A DNA stretch of 24,024 nt. Origin: JBKPIY01 sp046730475 (GTDB lineage: Bacteria; Actinomycetota; Thermoleophilia; Solirubrobacterales; 70-9). Below the pieces are notes generated by a model. That model saw nothing but the letters and a program-made list of their open reading frames with translations. It was not told the origin of the DNA and did not search any database. Both the position numbers and the translations under genes were made by a program. Location of the stretch: positions 1 to 24,024 of the forward strand of contig JBKPIY010000089.1 of the NCBI GenBank assembly GCA_046730475.1, written 5' to 3'. The number at the start of each line of letters is the position of its first letter. Position 1 is the first letter of the stretch. This document shows positions 9,211 to 17,386 of the stretch, piece after piece.

Positions 9211-10845
9211 ATGGAGAAGCCTTTTGCGATCACGCTCGACGTCGGGTCCAGCCTCGCCAACAAGACCGGGAGCTGGCGGACCGAGCGGGCGCAGTACGTC
9301 GAGCGGATGCCGCCCTGCAACCACGCCTGCCCGGCGGGCGAGAACATCCAGGCCTGGCTGTACGAGGCCGAGGAGGGCGGCGGGGGCTACGAGCGCGCCT
9401 GGCGAAAGCTGGTCGAGGACAACCCTTTCCCCGCGATCATGGGGAGGGTCTGCTACCACCCCTGCGAGACCAGCTGCAACCGCGCCCAGCTCGACGAGGA
9501 GGTCGGGATCAACTCGGTGGAGCGCTTCCTCGGCGACGAGGCGATCAAGCGGGGCTGGCGCTTCGACGACCCCGCGGAGCGCTCCGGCAAGCGGGTGTTG
9601 ATCGTCGGCGCCGGGCCCTCAGGGCTGTCGGCCGCCTACCACCTGACTCGGCTCGGGCACTCGGTGACGATCCACGAAGCCGGCCCCATGGCCGGCGGGA
9701 TGATGCGATTCGGGATCCCCAAGTATCGGCTCCCGCGCGACGTGCTGGACGCGGAGGTGCAGCGGATCCTCGACATGGGCGTCGAGCTGGAGCTCAATCG
9801 CAAGGTCACGAACATCGAGGAGAGCTTGCGCGAAGGCGGCTTCGACGCCGCCTTCCTCGCCGTCGGCGCCCACATCGGAAAGCGCGCCTACGTCCCGGCT
9901 GGCGAGGCCGCCCGGATCCTGGACGCCGTCTCGATGCTGGAGAGCATGGAGGGCGAGGAGAAACCCCTGCTCGGCCGGCGTGTCGTGGTCTACGGCGGCG
10001 GCAACACGGCGATGGACGCTGCCCGCACGGCCAAGCGGCTTGGCGCCACGGACGCGGTGGTCGTCTACAGGCGCACCCGGGAGCGGATGCCGGCCCACGA
10101 CTTCGAGGTGGAAGAGGCCGAGGAGGAGGGCGTGATGATGCGCTGGCTCGAGACCATCAAGCAGGTCGAGGGCGGCAAGGTGACGGTCGAGAAGATGAAG
10201 CTCGACGAGTCCGGCTTCCCCCAGCCGACCGGTGAGCTCGACGAGCTGGAGGCCGACTCGGTGATCCTCGCCCTTGGCCAGGAGGCCGACCTCTCGCTCC
10301 TCGACGGCGTCGAGGGAATCGTGGTGGACGATGGCGTCGTCCAGGTCGGACCGAACATGATGACCGGGCATCTCGCGGTGTTCGCGGGGGGCGACATGGT
10401 GCCCGCCGAGCGCACCGTCACGGTGGGGATCGGCCACGGCAAGAAGGCGGCCCGCAACATCGACGGCTGGCTCCGTGGCGAGCCCTACGAGCCCGCACCG
10501 AAGCACGAGGTGATCGACTTCGAGCAGCTCAACACCTGGTACTACGCCGAGGCCCCGCGGTCCGAGCAGCCGGTGCTGGAGCTGGCCCGCCGACGCGAGA
10601 CCTTCGACGAGGTCGTCGGCGGCCTCGACGAGACCAACGCCCTCTACGAGGCGCGCCGCTGCCTGTCCTGCGGCAACTGCTTCTCCTGCGACAACTGCTA
10701 CGGCGTCTGCCCCGACAACGCCGTGATCAAGCTCGGCCAACCCGGTGAGCTCTACGAGATCGATCTCGACTTCTGCAAGGGTTGCGGCATGTGCGTCGCC
10801 GAGTGCCCGTGCGGCGCGATCGAGATGGTGCCCGAGACGATCTAG
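9211..10845 (+). CDS. GltD/NfnB-like FAD-NAD(P) oxidoreductase fused to a PorD-like di-cluster ferredoxin domain
   Basis: 544 residues in three parts. (1) An N-terminal cysteine-rich FeS region like that of the glutamate synthase small subunit, CNHACPAG (36-43) and CYHPCETSC (81-89). (2) A two-dinucleotide-binding flavoprotein core with FAD motif VLIVGAGPSGLSAAYHL (129-145) and NAD(P) motif VVVYGGGNTAMDAA (near 258-271). (3) From about residue 484 a bacterial-ferredoxin module, CLSCGNCFSCDNCYGVCP and CKGCGMCVAECPCGAIEM. Because the PFOR operon has no separate delta gene, the tail probably serves as PorD, and the flavoprotein could move electrons between ferredoxin clusters and NAD(P). Similar stand-alone proteins are often called 'glutamate synthase small subunit', but no large glutamate synthase subunit lies here. 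The start at 9211 has GGAG 8 nt upstream. The direction of electron flow is inference. Confidence 0.88.
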   Translation: MEKPFAITLDVGSSLANKTGSWRTERAQYVERMPPCNHACPAGENIQAWLYEAEEGGGGYERAWRKLVEDNPFPAIMGRVCYHPCETSCNRAQLDEEVGINSVERFLGDEAIKRGWRFDDPAERSGKRVLIVGAGPSGLSAAYHLTRLGHSVTIHEAGPMAGGMMRFGIPKYRLPRDVLDAEVQRILDMGVELELNRKVTNIEESLREGGFDAAFLAVGAHIGKRAYVPAGEAARILDAVSMLESMEGEEKPLLGRRVVVYGGGNTAMDAARTAKRLGATDAVVVYRRTRERMPAHDFEVEEAEEEGVMMRWLETIKQVEGGKVTVEKMKLDESGFPQPTGELDELEADSVILALGQEADLSLLDGVEGIVVDDGVVQVGPNMMTGHLAVFAGGDMVPAERTVTVGIGHGKKAARNIDGWLRGEPYEPAPKHEVIDFEQLNTWYYAEAPRSEQPVLELARRRETFDEVVGGLDETNALYEARRCLSCGNCFSCDNCYGVCPDNAVIKLGQPGELYEIDLDFCKGCGMCVAECPCGAIEMVPETI

Positions 10846-10895
10846 TGGACGACTAGCGAGCCCCCGGCCTCCGCACTCCGTAGAAGGGTGTCAGG

Positions 10896-13601
10896 GTGCA
10901 ACAGCAAGCCACCTACCCCGCCGAGCGCGAAGCCGACGTCGCCCTTCGAGACGGCTCGACCGTGCACGTTCGCCCGGTGCGGCCCGAGGACGAGGACGCC
11001 CTCGTCCGCTTCCTCGAGAGCCTCGATGAGAGCGCGCGCGCCTTTCGGTTCTTCAGCCCGGCGGTCGATCTCCGGGCCGCCGCGCGCACCATGGTCGAGG
11101 TCGACTACGCGAGCAGCTACAGCCTGATCGCGGTTCGGGGAGCGGGCGCCGAGGTGGTCGGGCAGGGAATCTACGTCGGCGCTGCCCCCGGACAGGCGGA
11201 GGTCGCGTTCGCGGTGGCCGACCGGATGCGGGGGCTGGGGCTCGGGACGATCCTCCTCGCCCACCTGGCCGAGGTCGCCGCGGAGCACCGGATCCCGGTC
11301 TTCGTCGCCGAGACCCTCCCCCACAACCACCGCATGCTCGAGGTCTTCCGCGAGAGCGGCTTCCCGGTCGAGATCTCGTCGCTGCCCGGCCAGATCCACA
11401 TCGAGCTGCCCACCTCCTTCTCGGAAGAGGCGATCGGGCGATTCGAGGACCGCGACCGGGTGGCCGCCGAGGCGGCGGTTCGCCCGTTCCTCGAGCCGAA
11501 GGCGGTGGCGGTGATCGGGGCGTCGCGCCGCCTGGGGACGGTGGGCGGCCAGCTCTTCCACAACGCCCTCGGGTCGGGGTTCGAGGGGGTCGTCTACCCG
11601 GTCAATCCGACCGCGGAGGTGGTGCAGTCGGTGCGCGCCTACCCGAGGATCGCCGACGTCCCGGACCGTGTCGACCTGGCGGTGATCGCCGTTCCCGCCG
11701 CTCAGGTGGTCGATGTCGCCCGGGAGTGCGCGGGGAGAGACGTCCCGGCGATAGTGGTGATCTCGGCCGGCTTCGCCGAGACCGGTCCCGAGGGCGCCGA
11801 CCGCCAGCGCGAGCTGGTCGAGGTCTGTCGCGCGGCGGGGATGCGCCTGATCGGCCCGAACTGCCTGGGGATCCTGAACACCGCCGAGGGACACCATCTC
11901 AACGCGACCTTCGCCCCTGGCACGCCCCCGCCCGGCAGCGTCGGCTTCGTCACCCAGAGCGGCGCCCTCGGGCTCGCCCTGATCGACCTCGCCAGCAACC
12001 GGGGGCTCGGCGTCTCGTCCTTCGCCTCGATCGGGAACCGCGCCGACATCACCGCCAACGACCTGCTCGAGTACTGGGAGGGCGACGACGCGACCCGCCT
12101 CGCCCTCCTATACATCGAGTCCTTCAGCGATTCGAGGCGCTTCTCCCGCGTCGCCCGGCGGATCGGGCGGAAGATGGCGATCGTGGTCGTGAAGAGCGGG
12201 CGCTCGGCGGCCGGCACCCGGGCGACGACCTCCCATACCGGGGCGCTGCTGGCGGCCTCCGACGTCACCGTCGACGCCCTCTTCGAGCAGGCCGGGGTGA
12301 TCCGCACCGAGAGCCTCGCCGAGCTGCTGGACGTCGCCGCCCTGCTCGAGAACCAGCCGCTGCCGCGGGGGAGCCGCGTCGGGATCGTCACCAATGCCGG
12401 CGGGCCGGGGATCATGTGCGTCGACGCCTGCGAGGGCGCGGGGCTCGAGGTGCCCGAGCTCCCGGAAGCCGTCCGCGACTCCCTCGGCGAGACCCTGCCG
12501 GCGGAGGCGTCCCTGGTCAACCCGGTCGACATGATCGCCACCGCCACCGCGGAGCACTACCGGGAGACGATCCGGATCCTGACCGGGTGGGAGGGGCTCG
12601 ACGCCCTGATCGTGATCTTCATCAGGCCGCTCCTCACCCGGGCCGAGGACGTCGCGGCGGCGATCCGGGCGGCGGTCGAGGAGCCGGCGCGAAAGATTCC
12701 CGTGCAGGCGGTGTTCATGTCCGCTCAGGACCACGCGGCGATCAGGGAAGCCGGCGACATCCCCGCCCACCTCTACCCCGAGGACGCCGCCCGGGCGCTC
12801 GCCAGGGTGATGCGGCACGTCGAGTGGCGAAGGCGACCGGCCGAGAATCCGCCCGAGCTGGACGACGTCCGGGCCGAGGAAGCCGCGGTCGTGATCGCCG
12901 GGGCGCTCGAGCGGGGCCGCGAGTGGTTGGGGTTCGAGGAGGCCGCGCGGCTCCTCGACTGCTACGGGATCCCGATCCCCGAGTGGCGGGGGGTGGCCGA
13001 TCCCGCGGCCGCGGGTGGCGCCGCCGAGGAGATCGGGCGCCCAGTGGCGCTGAAGGCGCAGGGGCCCGGGATCGTTCACAAGACCGAGCTCGGCGCGGTC
13101 CGGGTCGGGCTCACCGGGCGGGTCGAGGTGGAGAGCGCCGCGCAGGAGATGGACGCGGCGGTGGCGCGCGCCGGCGCCGAGCGCGAGAGGTTCATCGTCC
13201 AGGCGATGGCCGAGGGGGGCGTCGAGCTCATCGTCGGGGTCGTCGACGATCCGACCTTCGGCCCGGTGCTCGCCTGCGGCGCCGGCGGCACCCAGGCCGA
13301 GCTGCTCAAGGACGTCAACGTGCGGATCTGCCCGATCACGCCCAGCGAGGCCGCCCAGATGATCCGCTCGCTCGCCACCTTTCCCCTGCTGACCGGGTTC
13401 AGGGGAAGCCCCGAGGCCGACCTCGACTCGATCGAGCGCCTCCTCCTCCGGGTGAGCGCGATGGTCGACGCCCATCACGAGATCGCCGAGCTCGATCTGA
13501 ACCCGGTCCTGGCCGGCCCGGCAGGCGCGGTCGCGATCGACACCCGGATCAGGGTGAAGGCCGCCCCTCCCCCGCGGCCCTGGCCCAGCACCTGGAAGTA
13601 G
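10896..13601 (+). CDS. GNAT acetyltransferase fused to ADP-forming acetyl/acyl-CoA synthetase (Pat-like or ACD)
   Basis: 901 residues. An N-terminal GNAT acetyltransferase domain (about 14-165) has the acetyl-CoA loop RGLGLG (112-117). It is followed by a CoA-binding Rossmann domain (from about 200, AVAVIGAS), the succinyl-CoA-ligase-like domain with GPNCLGILN, VTQSGALG and SHTGAL, and a C-terminal ATP-grasp domain (about 680-890). Known relatives are protein lysine acetyltransferases of the PatZ/Pka group, which acetylate enzymes such as acetyl-CoA synthetase, and ADP-forming acetyl-CoA synthetases, which make acetate + ATP from acetyl-CoA. Here the ligase domain keeps the histidine (His447) that carries phosphate in active ADP-forming enzymes, so dual activity is possible. 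The start is GTG at 10896 after a 50-bp gap with only a weak AAGGGTG SD; it may have its own promoter or be the last gene of the operon. Confidence 0.88.
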   Translation: MQQQATYPAEREADVALRDGSTVHVRPVRPEDEDALVRFLESLDESARAFRFFSPAVDLRAAARTMVEVDYASSYSLIAVRGAGAEVVGQGIYVGAAPGQAEVAFAVADRMRGLGLGTILLAHLAEVAAEHRIPVFVAETLPHNHRMLEVFRESGFPVEISSLPGQIHIELPTSFSEEAIGRFEDRDRVAAEAAVRPFLEPKAVAVIGASRRLGTVGGQLFHNALGSGFEGVVYPVNPTAEVVQSVRAYPRIADVPDRVDLAVIAVPAAQVVDVARECAGRDVPAIVVISAGFAETGPEGADRQRELVEVCRAAGMRLIGPNCLGILNTAEGHHLNATFAPGTPPPGSVGFVTQSGALGLALIDLASNRGLGVSSFASIGNRADITANDLLEYWEGDDATRLALLYIESFSDSRRFSRVARRIGRKMAIVVVKSGRSAAGTRATTSHTGALLAASDVTVDALFEQAGVIRTESLAELLDVAALLENQPLPRGSRVGIVTNAGGPGIMCVDACEGAGLEVPELPEAVRDSLGETLPAEASLVNPVDMIATATAEHYRETIRILTGWEGLDALIVIFIRPLLTRAEDVAAAIRAAVEEPARKIPVQAVFMSAQDHAAIREAGDIPAHLYPEDAARALARVMRHVEWRRRPAENPPELDDVRAEEAAVVIAGALERGREWLGFEEAARLLDCYGIPIPEWRGVADPAAAGGAAEEIGRPVALKAQGPGIVHKTELGAVRVGLTGRVEVESAAQEMDAAVARAGAERERFIVQAMAEGGVELIVGVVDDPTFGPVLACGAGGTQAELLKDVNVRICPITPSEAAQMIRSLATFPLLTGFRGSPEADLDSIERLLLRVSAMVDAHHEIAELDLNPVLAGPAGAVAIDTRIRVKAAPPPRPWPSTWK

Positions 13602-13607
13602 CCGCCC

Positions 13608-14303
13608 TCAGTCCGCCGCCGGTCCGGCTCCGAACGCCGGGGTGCCACCCAGCTCGTGATTGAGCTCGGCGACGAGCCGATCGACGGCCACCTCGACCGC
13701 CGGGGTCAGGCCCTCGCCCGCTTCGAAGCGCTCGCCCTCGATCCCGTAGATGGCGAGACGGTGCGGGAGACGCCCAAGCTCGCGGCCGAGCTCGACCGCG
13801 TCGGCGACGCCGAGGGCGTGGGTGGAAGGGCGGAAGAGCTCGGCCGGGAGCGGCTCGCTGTGGACCTCGAACCGGTGCAGCGTCCCGGGCGGCGCCCCGG
13901 AGCGGACCCCGTCGATCACCAGGGCCTCGTCGACCCCCGCCCAGGACTCGAGCAGCGAGGCGGGCTCCCCCTCCTCCTCCGTCACCCGTACGCCGGGTGG
14001 GCGCATCGCGCGCAGCCGGGCGGCGACCTCGAGGCCCGCCGCGTCGTCCTGGCGCCAGCGGTTTCCGACCCCGATCACCGCGAGCCAGGCCGCGTAGCCG
14101 GACTCCGGCGCCCGGTCGAGCGAGACACCGAGGCTGCTCGCTTCGTTCCGGGCGCGCTCGAGGTCGCGCTCGAGCTGGTCGCGCTCCTTCTCCATCACCT
14201 GAAGGGCGGCCCGGCGCTGATCGAGGAACCGTCTCTCATCGCGCAGGAAGGCGGGATCGCTCGGATGGCGCTCGCGGTGGATGCTGTGGCTGAAGTGGGG
14301 CAT
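13608..14303 (-). CDS. NiFe hydrogenase maturation protease with N-terminal extension
   Basis: Endopeptidases of the HybD/HycI/HoxW type remove the C-terminal peptide of the hydrogenase large subunit after nickel insertion. The domain starts around residue 74: LAVIGVGNRWRQDDAAG (74-90), VIDGVRSG with Asp131, and STHALGV with His162; these acidic and His positions fit the nickel-sensing residues of the family. The product is 231 aa, against roughly 150-175 aa for the family. The extra first ~70 residues are highly charged and likely coiled coil (QVMEKERDQLERDLERARNEA). The ATG at 14303 overlaps the large-subunit stop (TGATG), supporting the long form, but an in-frame GTG just before IGVGN could make a short form. 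The stop lies 6 bp from the stop of the convergent acyl-CoA synthetase gene. Confidence 0.85.
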   Translation of the reverse strand: MPHFSHSIHRERHPSDPAFLRDERRFLDQRRAALQVMEKERDQLERDLERARNEASSLGVSLDRAPESGYAAWLAVIGVGNRWRQDDAAGLEVAARLRAMRPPGVRVTEEEGEPASLLESWAGVDEALVIDGVRSGAPPGTLHRFEVHSEPLPAELFRPSTHALGVADAVELGRELGRLPHRLAIYGIEGERFEAGEGLTPAVEVAVDRLVAELNHELGGTPAFGAGPAAD

Positions 14304-15631
14304 CACGCTCGATCCACATCGACCCCCACCCGGTCCACCTCGAGCCTCAGGAAGTGGGTCGAGCAGCTGATGCAGGGGTCGTAGTTTCGGATCGCCTGCT
14401 CGCACTCCCACTGGAGGCGCTCGTCGGGGAGCCCGACCCGTGGCCGGACGAACTCGCTCAGGTCCTGCTCGATCCGAGCCTGGTTCTGGGAGGTGGGCGG
14501 AACGATCCTCGCCTCGGCGATCGAGCCATCGTCCTCGAGCCGGTAGCGGTGCCAGAGCATCCCCCGTGGCGCCTCGCTCCAGCCGCACCCGGTCGACGCG
14601 CGGGGATCGAGCTCGACCGCCGGTGGGTCCGGCGGCTCGTACTCGGCGATCAGCCTCAGCGCCTCGTCGAACGCGTAGAGGATCTCGACCGCGCGGACGA
14701 CGATGCTCTGGAACGGATTGCGGCAGATCTCCCCCAGCCCGGCCTCCGCCGCCGCCTGGCGGGCGAGGTCCGAGAGCTGGGTGGAGTTGAGCGCGTACCG
14801 GGCCATCGGCCCGAGGAAGTAGGTGCCGCCGTCGCGAAGCCGCGACTGGAGGGCGGTCGAGTGCTCGACCTGTTGCTCCGCGAAGTGCTCCTGGTACTCG
14901 CCGGGACCGAGGTCGAGGCCCGAGCTGGACCCGAGCCGGCCCCCCTCGATCGCGTAGCGGTCGGGGTGGCGCAGGGCGACGAACTCGTAATCCTGCTCGA
15001 AGTCGGGGAAGTCGAGCGCCGACACCCACCGAACCGACCGGAGGGCGAGCTCGCGAGCCTCCTCCAGGCCGCCGACCAGCGCGGCCAGCTCAGGGTTCGT
15101 CGGCGCCCGGTAGAAGCCGCCGACCCGGACGTTGATCGGGTGGATCGCCCTGCCGCCGATCGTCCGCAGGATCTCGTTTCCCATCGCCTTGATCCTCAGC
15201 CCCCCCTCGACCACCTCGCGGTGCACGCGGGCCATCGCCCAGGCAGAGTCGAAGCCGAGGAAGTCCGGCGCGTGGAGCATGAACACATGGAGCGCGTGGC
15301 TCTCGATCCACTCGCCGCAATAGACCAGTCGGCGAAGCGCGCGGATGCGCTCGTCCACCTCGGCCCCGAGCGCGTCCTCGATCGCGTTGAAGGCGCTGGT
15401 CATGTAGGCGACCGGGCAGATACCGCAGATCCGCGCGGTGATGTCGGGCGCCTCGTTGAAGTGGCGGCCGCGCAGGAACGCCTCGAAGAACCGCGGCGGC
15501 TCGTAGATCTCGAGCCGCACGTCCTCCACCTCCTCGCCGCGGATCCGCACGTACATGGCGCCCTCCCCCTCCACCCGCGCCAGGGCGCCGGTCTTGATCG
15601 TTCGGGTGCCTGGCTCGGGCTCGGCGCTCAC
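14303..15631 (-). CDS. hyhL: NiFe hydrogenase group 3b, large (catalytic) subunit
   Basis: Holds the NiFe active site that cleaves or forms H2 in the cytosol. The 442-residue product has the L1 motif RICGICPVAYMTS (Cys69, Cys72) and the C-terminal L2 motif DPCISCSTH (Cys420, Cys423), followed by a 16-residue tail that would be removed by the adjacent protease. The motif forms and subunit set (FAD/NAD(P) and di-cluster beta partners) place it in group 3b, NADP-linked bidirectional enzymes. Start choice: GGAGG lies 6 nt before GTG 15631, while the ATG at 15637 directly abuts it, so the GTG is preferred; the difference is two residues. It is 31 bp after the small-subunit stop and overlaps the protease ATG by 1 nt. 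No hyp maturation genes lie in this window. Confidence 0.92.
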   Translation of the reverse strand: MSAEPEPGTRTIKTGALARVEGEGAMYVRIRGEEVEDVRLEIYEPPRFFEAFLRGRHFNEAPDITARICGICPVAYMTSAFNAIEDALGAEVDERIRALRRLVYCGEWIESHALHVFMLHAPDFLGFDSAWAMARVHREVVEGGLRIKAMGNEILRTIGGRAIHPINVRVGGFYRAPTNPELAALVGGLEEARELALRSVRWVSALDFPDFEQDYEFVALRHPDRYAIEGGRLGSSSGLDLGPGEYQEHFAEQQVEHSTALQSRLRDGGTYFLGPMARYALNSTQLSDLARQAAAEAGLGEICRNPFQSIVVRAVEILYAFDEALRLIAEYEPPDPPAVELDPRASTGCGWSEAPRGMLWHRYRLEDDGSIAEARIVPPTSQNQARIEQDLSEFVRPRVGLPDERLQWECEQAIRNYDPCISCSTHFLRLEVDRVGVDVDRA

Positions 15632-15662
15632 CGGCATCCTCCGGACGGGCTTCGCTCAGCGC

Positions 15663-16493
15663 TCACCCGCGGGCCTCCGGGTCGGAGCGGGCGGGGGCGA
15701 TCCGCGGCCCGGCGCTGCCGCCGTGGGCTTCGCTCTCGGCCTGGAACGGCTCGCGGGCGGCGTGGAAGGTGCGATAGACGCGGACCACATCGATCTCGTC
15801 GACGCCGAGCCGCTCGAGCCAGCCGCTCAGCGAGGGGGCGTTCGGGGACTCCATCGGCCCATAGCAGCCGTAGCAGCCGCGGTCGTAGCTCGGACAGAGC
15901 GCCCCGCAGCCGGCGTGGGTGACCGGCCCCAGGCACGGGGTCCCGTGGGCGACCATCACGCAGACGTTGCCCGCCCGCTTGCACTCGATGCAGACGCTGT
16001 GGGCGGCGATCTGCGGCTTTCGCTCGTTGACGAAGGCGCTGATCACCTCGAGCAGCTGGTGGCGGTTCACCGGGCAACCCTGGAGCTCGAAGTCGACGTG
16101 GACGTTGGCCGAGATCGGCGTCGAGTGCTCGAGGGTCGAGATGTAGCTGGGCTCCGCGTAGACCACCGAGGCGAACTCCTCGACGTCGGCGAAGTTGCGA
16201 AGCGCCTGCACCCCGCCCGAGGTGGCGCACGCCCCGATCGTCACCAGGCGCCGCGACTGGCGGCGGACTTCCCTGATCCGCTCGGCGTCCTCGGGGGTGG
16301 TGATCGATCCCTCGACCAGGGAGAGGTCGTACGGCCCCTCGACGGTGCCCCGGGTGGCCTCGAGGAAGTAGGCGACCTCGATCTGCTCCGGGAGCGAGAC
16401 CAGCTCCCGCTCGAAGTCGAGCAGGCTGAGCTGGCAGCCGTCGCAGGAGGCGAACTTCCACACGGCGAGCTTGGGGGGCGTGGCAGCGCTCAC
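15663..16493 (-). CDS. hyhS: NiFe hydrogenase group 3b, small (FeS) subunit
   Basis: Carries electrons between the NiFe site and the flavin/FeS subunits. The 276-residue product begins LAVWKFASCDGCQLSLLDF, with Cys17 and Cys20 as proximal-cluster ligands, then GACATSGG, and a cysteine-rich C-terminal half (CIECKRAGNVC, HGTPCLGPVTHAGCGALCP, CYGCYGPME). There is no twin-arginine signal peptide, so it is cytoplasmic as expected for group 3. The start is GTG at 16493, overlapping the stop of the FAD subunit by 4 nt (GTGA). The last ~25 residues after the recognisable core are low-complexity. Confidence 0.92.
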   Translation of the reverse strand: MSAATPPKLAVWKFASCDGCQLSLLDFERELVSLPEQIEVAYFLEATRGTVEGPYDLSLVEGSITTPEDAERIREVRRQSRRLVTIGACATSGGVQALRNFADVEEFASVVYAEPSYISTLEHSTPISANVHVDFELQGCPVNRHQLLEVISAFVNERKPQIAAHSVCIECKRAGNVCVMVAHGTPCLGPVTHAGCGALCPSYDRGCYGCYGPMESPNAPSLSGWLERLGVDEIDVVRVYRTFHAAREPFQAESEAHGGSAGPRIAPARSDPEARG

Positions 16494-17386
16494 AGCTCCC
16501 TCACCCCGAGGAGGGTCTCGATCCGACCGACCGGGAAGACGGGGCCGTCCTTGCAGACGAAGCGGTGGGCGAGCTGGCAGTGGCCGCAGTGGCCGACCGC
16601 GCACTTCATGTTGCGCTCGAGGGACACGTGGATCCGCTCCGATTCCACCCCCCGGTCGCGGAGGGCGGCGGCGACGAAGCGCATCATCACCTCGGGCCCG
16701 CACACCATCGCGGTGGCGCGGGCGCCTTCGAACCCCGCCACCGGGACCAGCTTGGTGACCAGGCCCACCCGCCCCTCCCAGCCGCCGGGGGCGCTGTCGA
16801 CGATGGTCTCGACCTCGACCCCGGCCTGGCGCCAGGACTGGAGCTGGGATCCGTACAGCACCTCGTCGGGGGTCCGGGCGCCGTAGAGGACCGCAACCGC
16901 CCGGTATCTGTCGCGGTTCGCGATCAGGCGTTCGATCGCGGGGCGAAGCGGAGCCAAGCCGATCCCGCCGGCGACCACCACGACATCGCCCCCCTCGGCC
17001 TCGGCGAGCGGCCACCGGTTGCCGAACGGGCCGCGCACCCCGAGCCGATCGCCCGGCTCGCATGCGCAGATCGCCCGGGTCGTCGCCCCGACCGCCCGCA
17101 CGGTATGAACGAGCCGACCGCCCCCGTTCACCGCGCTCACCGAGATCGGCACCTCTCCGGCACCGAAGGCGTAGAGCATTGCGAACTGCCCCGGGCTGAA
17201 CTCTCCGACCGCGTCCTTTCCCGCCGGCTCCAGCTCCAGGCTCCAGGTGTCGCCCAGCTCTCGGCGCTTCCCCGCCACCCGGTAGGCGACGGGCAGCAGC
17301 GGATCGCCGGCCGCGCGCGGGGCGAGCGGCGGCGTCGGCACCGACTCGGCCGCAGGTCGGGCGCTCCCGTCAGCCGGCCGGGACAT
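16490..17386 (-). CDS. hyhG: NiFe hydrogenase group 3b, FAD/NAD(P)-binding (gamma) subunit
   Basis: A ferredoxin-NADP reductase-like subunit that links the hydrogenase to NAD(P)H. The 298 residues show an FAD-binding beta-barrel (about 30-130, FSPGQFAMLYAFGAGEVPIS), an NAD(P) domain with VVVVAGGIGLAPLRPAIERL, VLYGARTPDEVLY and MVCGPEVMM, and a C-terminal [2Fe-2S] site with Cys262, Cys267, Cys270 and Cys278 (CAVGHCGHC...C). These match the dihydroorotate dehydrogenase electron-transfer/sulfhydrogenase gamma family. Its start overlaps the preceding cNMP-binding gene by 17 nt. The first ~25 residues are Pro/Ala-rich and not part of the fold. Without a hydrogenase context it could be mistaken for PyrK. 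Confidence 0.9.
   Translation of the reverse strand: MSRPADGSARPAAESVPTPPLAPRAAGDPLLPVAYRVAGKRRELGDTWSLELEPAGKDAVGEFSPGQFAMLYAFGAGEVPISVSAVNGGGRLVHTVRAVGATTRAICACEPGDRLGVRGPFGNRWPLAEAEGGDVVVVAGGIGLAPLRPAIERLIANRDRYRAVAVLYGARTPDEVLYGSQLQSWRQAGVEVETIVDSAPGGWEGRVGLVTKLVPVAGFEGARATAMVCGPEVMMRFVAAALRDRGVESERIHVSLERNMKCAVGHCGHCQLAHRFVCKDGPVFPVGRIETLLGVREL

Noticed and set aside
9211..10845. Annotation as glutamate synthase small subunit (gltD)
   Set aside because: No glutamate synthase large subunit is present, and the C-terminal PorD-like ferredoxin plus placement after porGAB point to a PFOR-linked oxidoreductase.
15632..15637. ATG at 15637 as hydrogenase large-subunit start
   Set aside because: The GGAGG directly abuts this ATG, leaving no spacer, whereas the GTG at 15631 has a 6-nt spacer.
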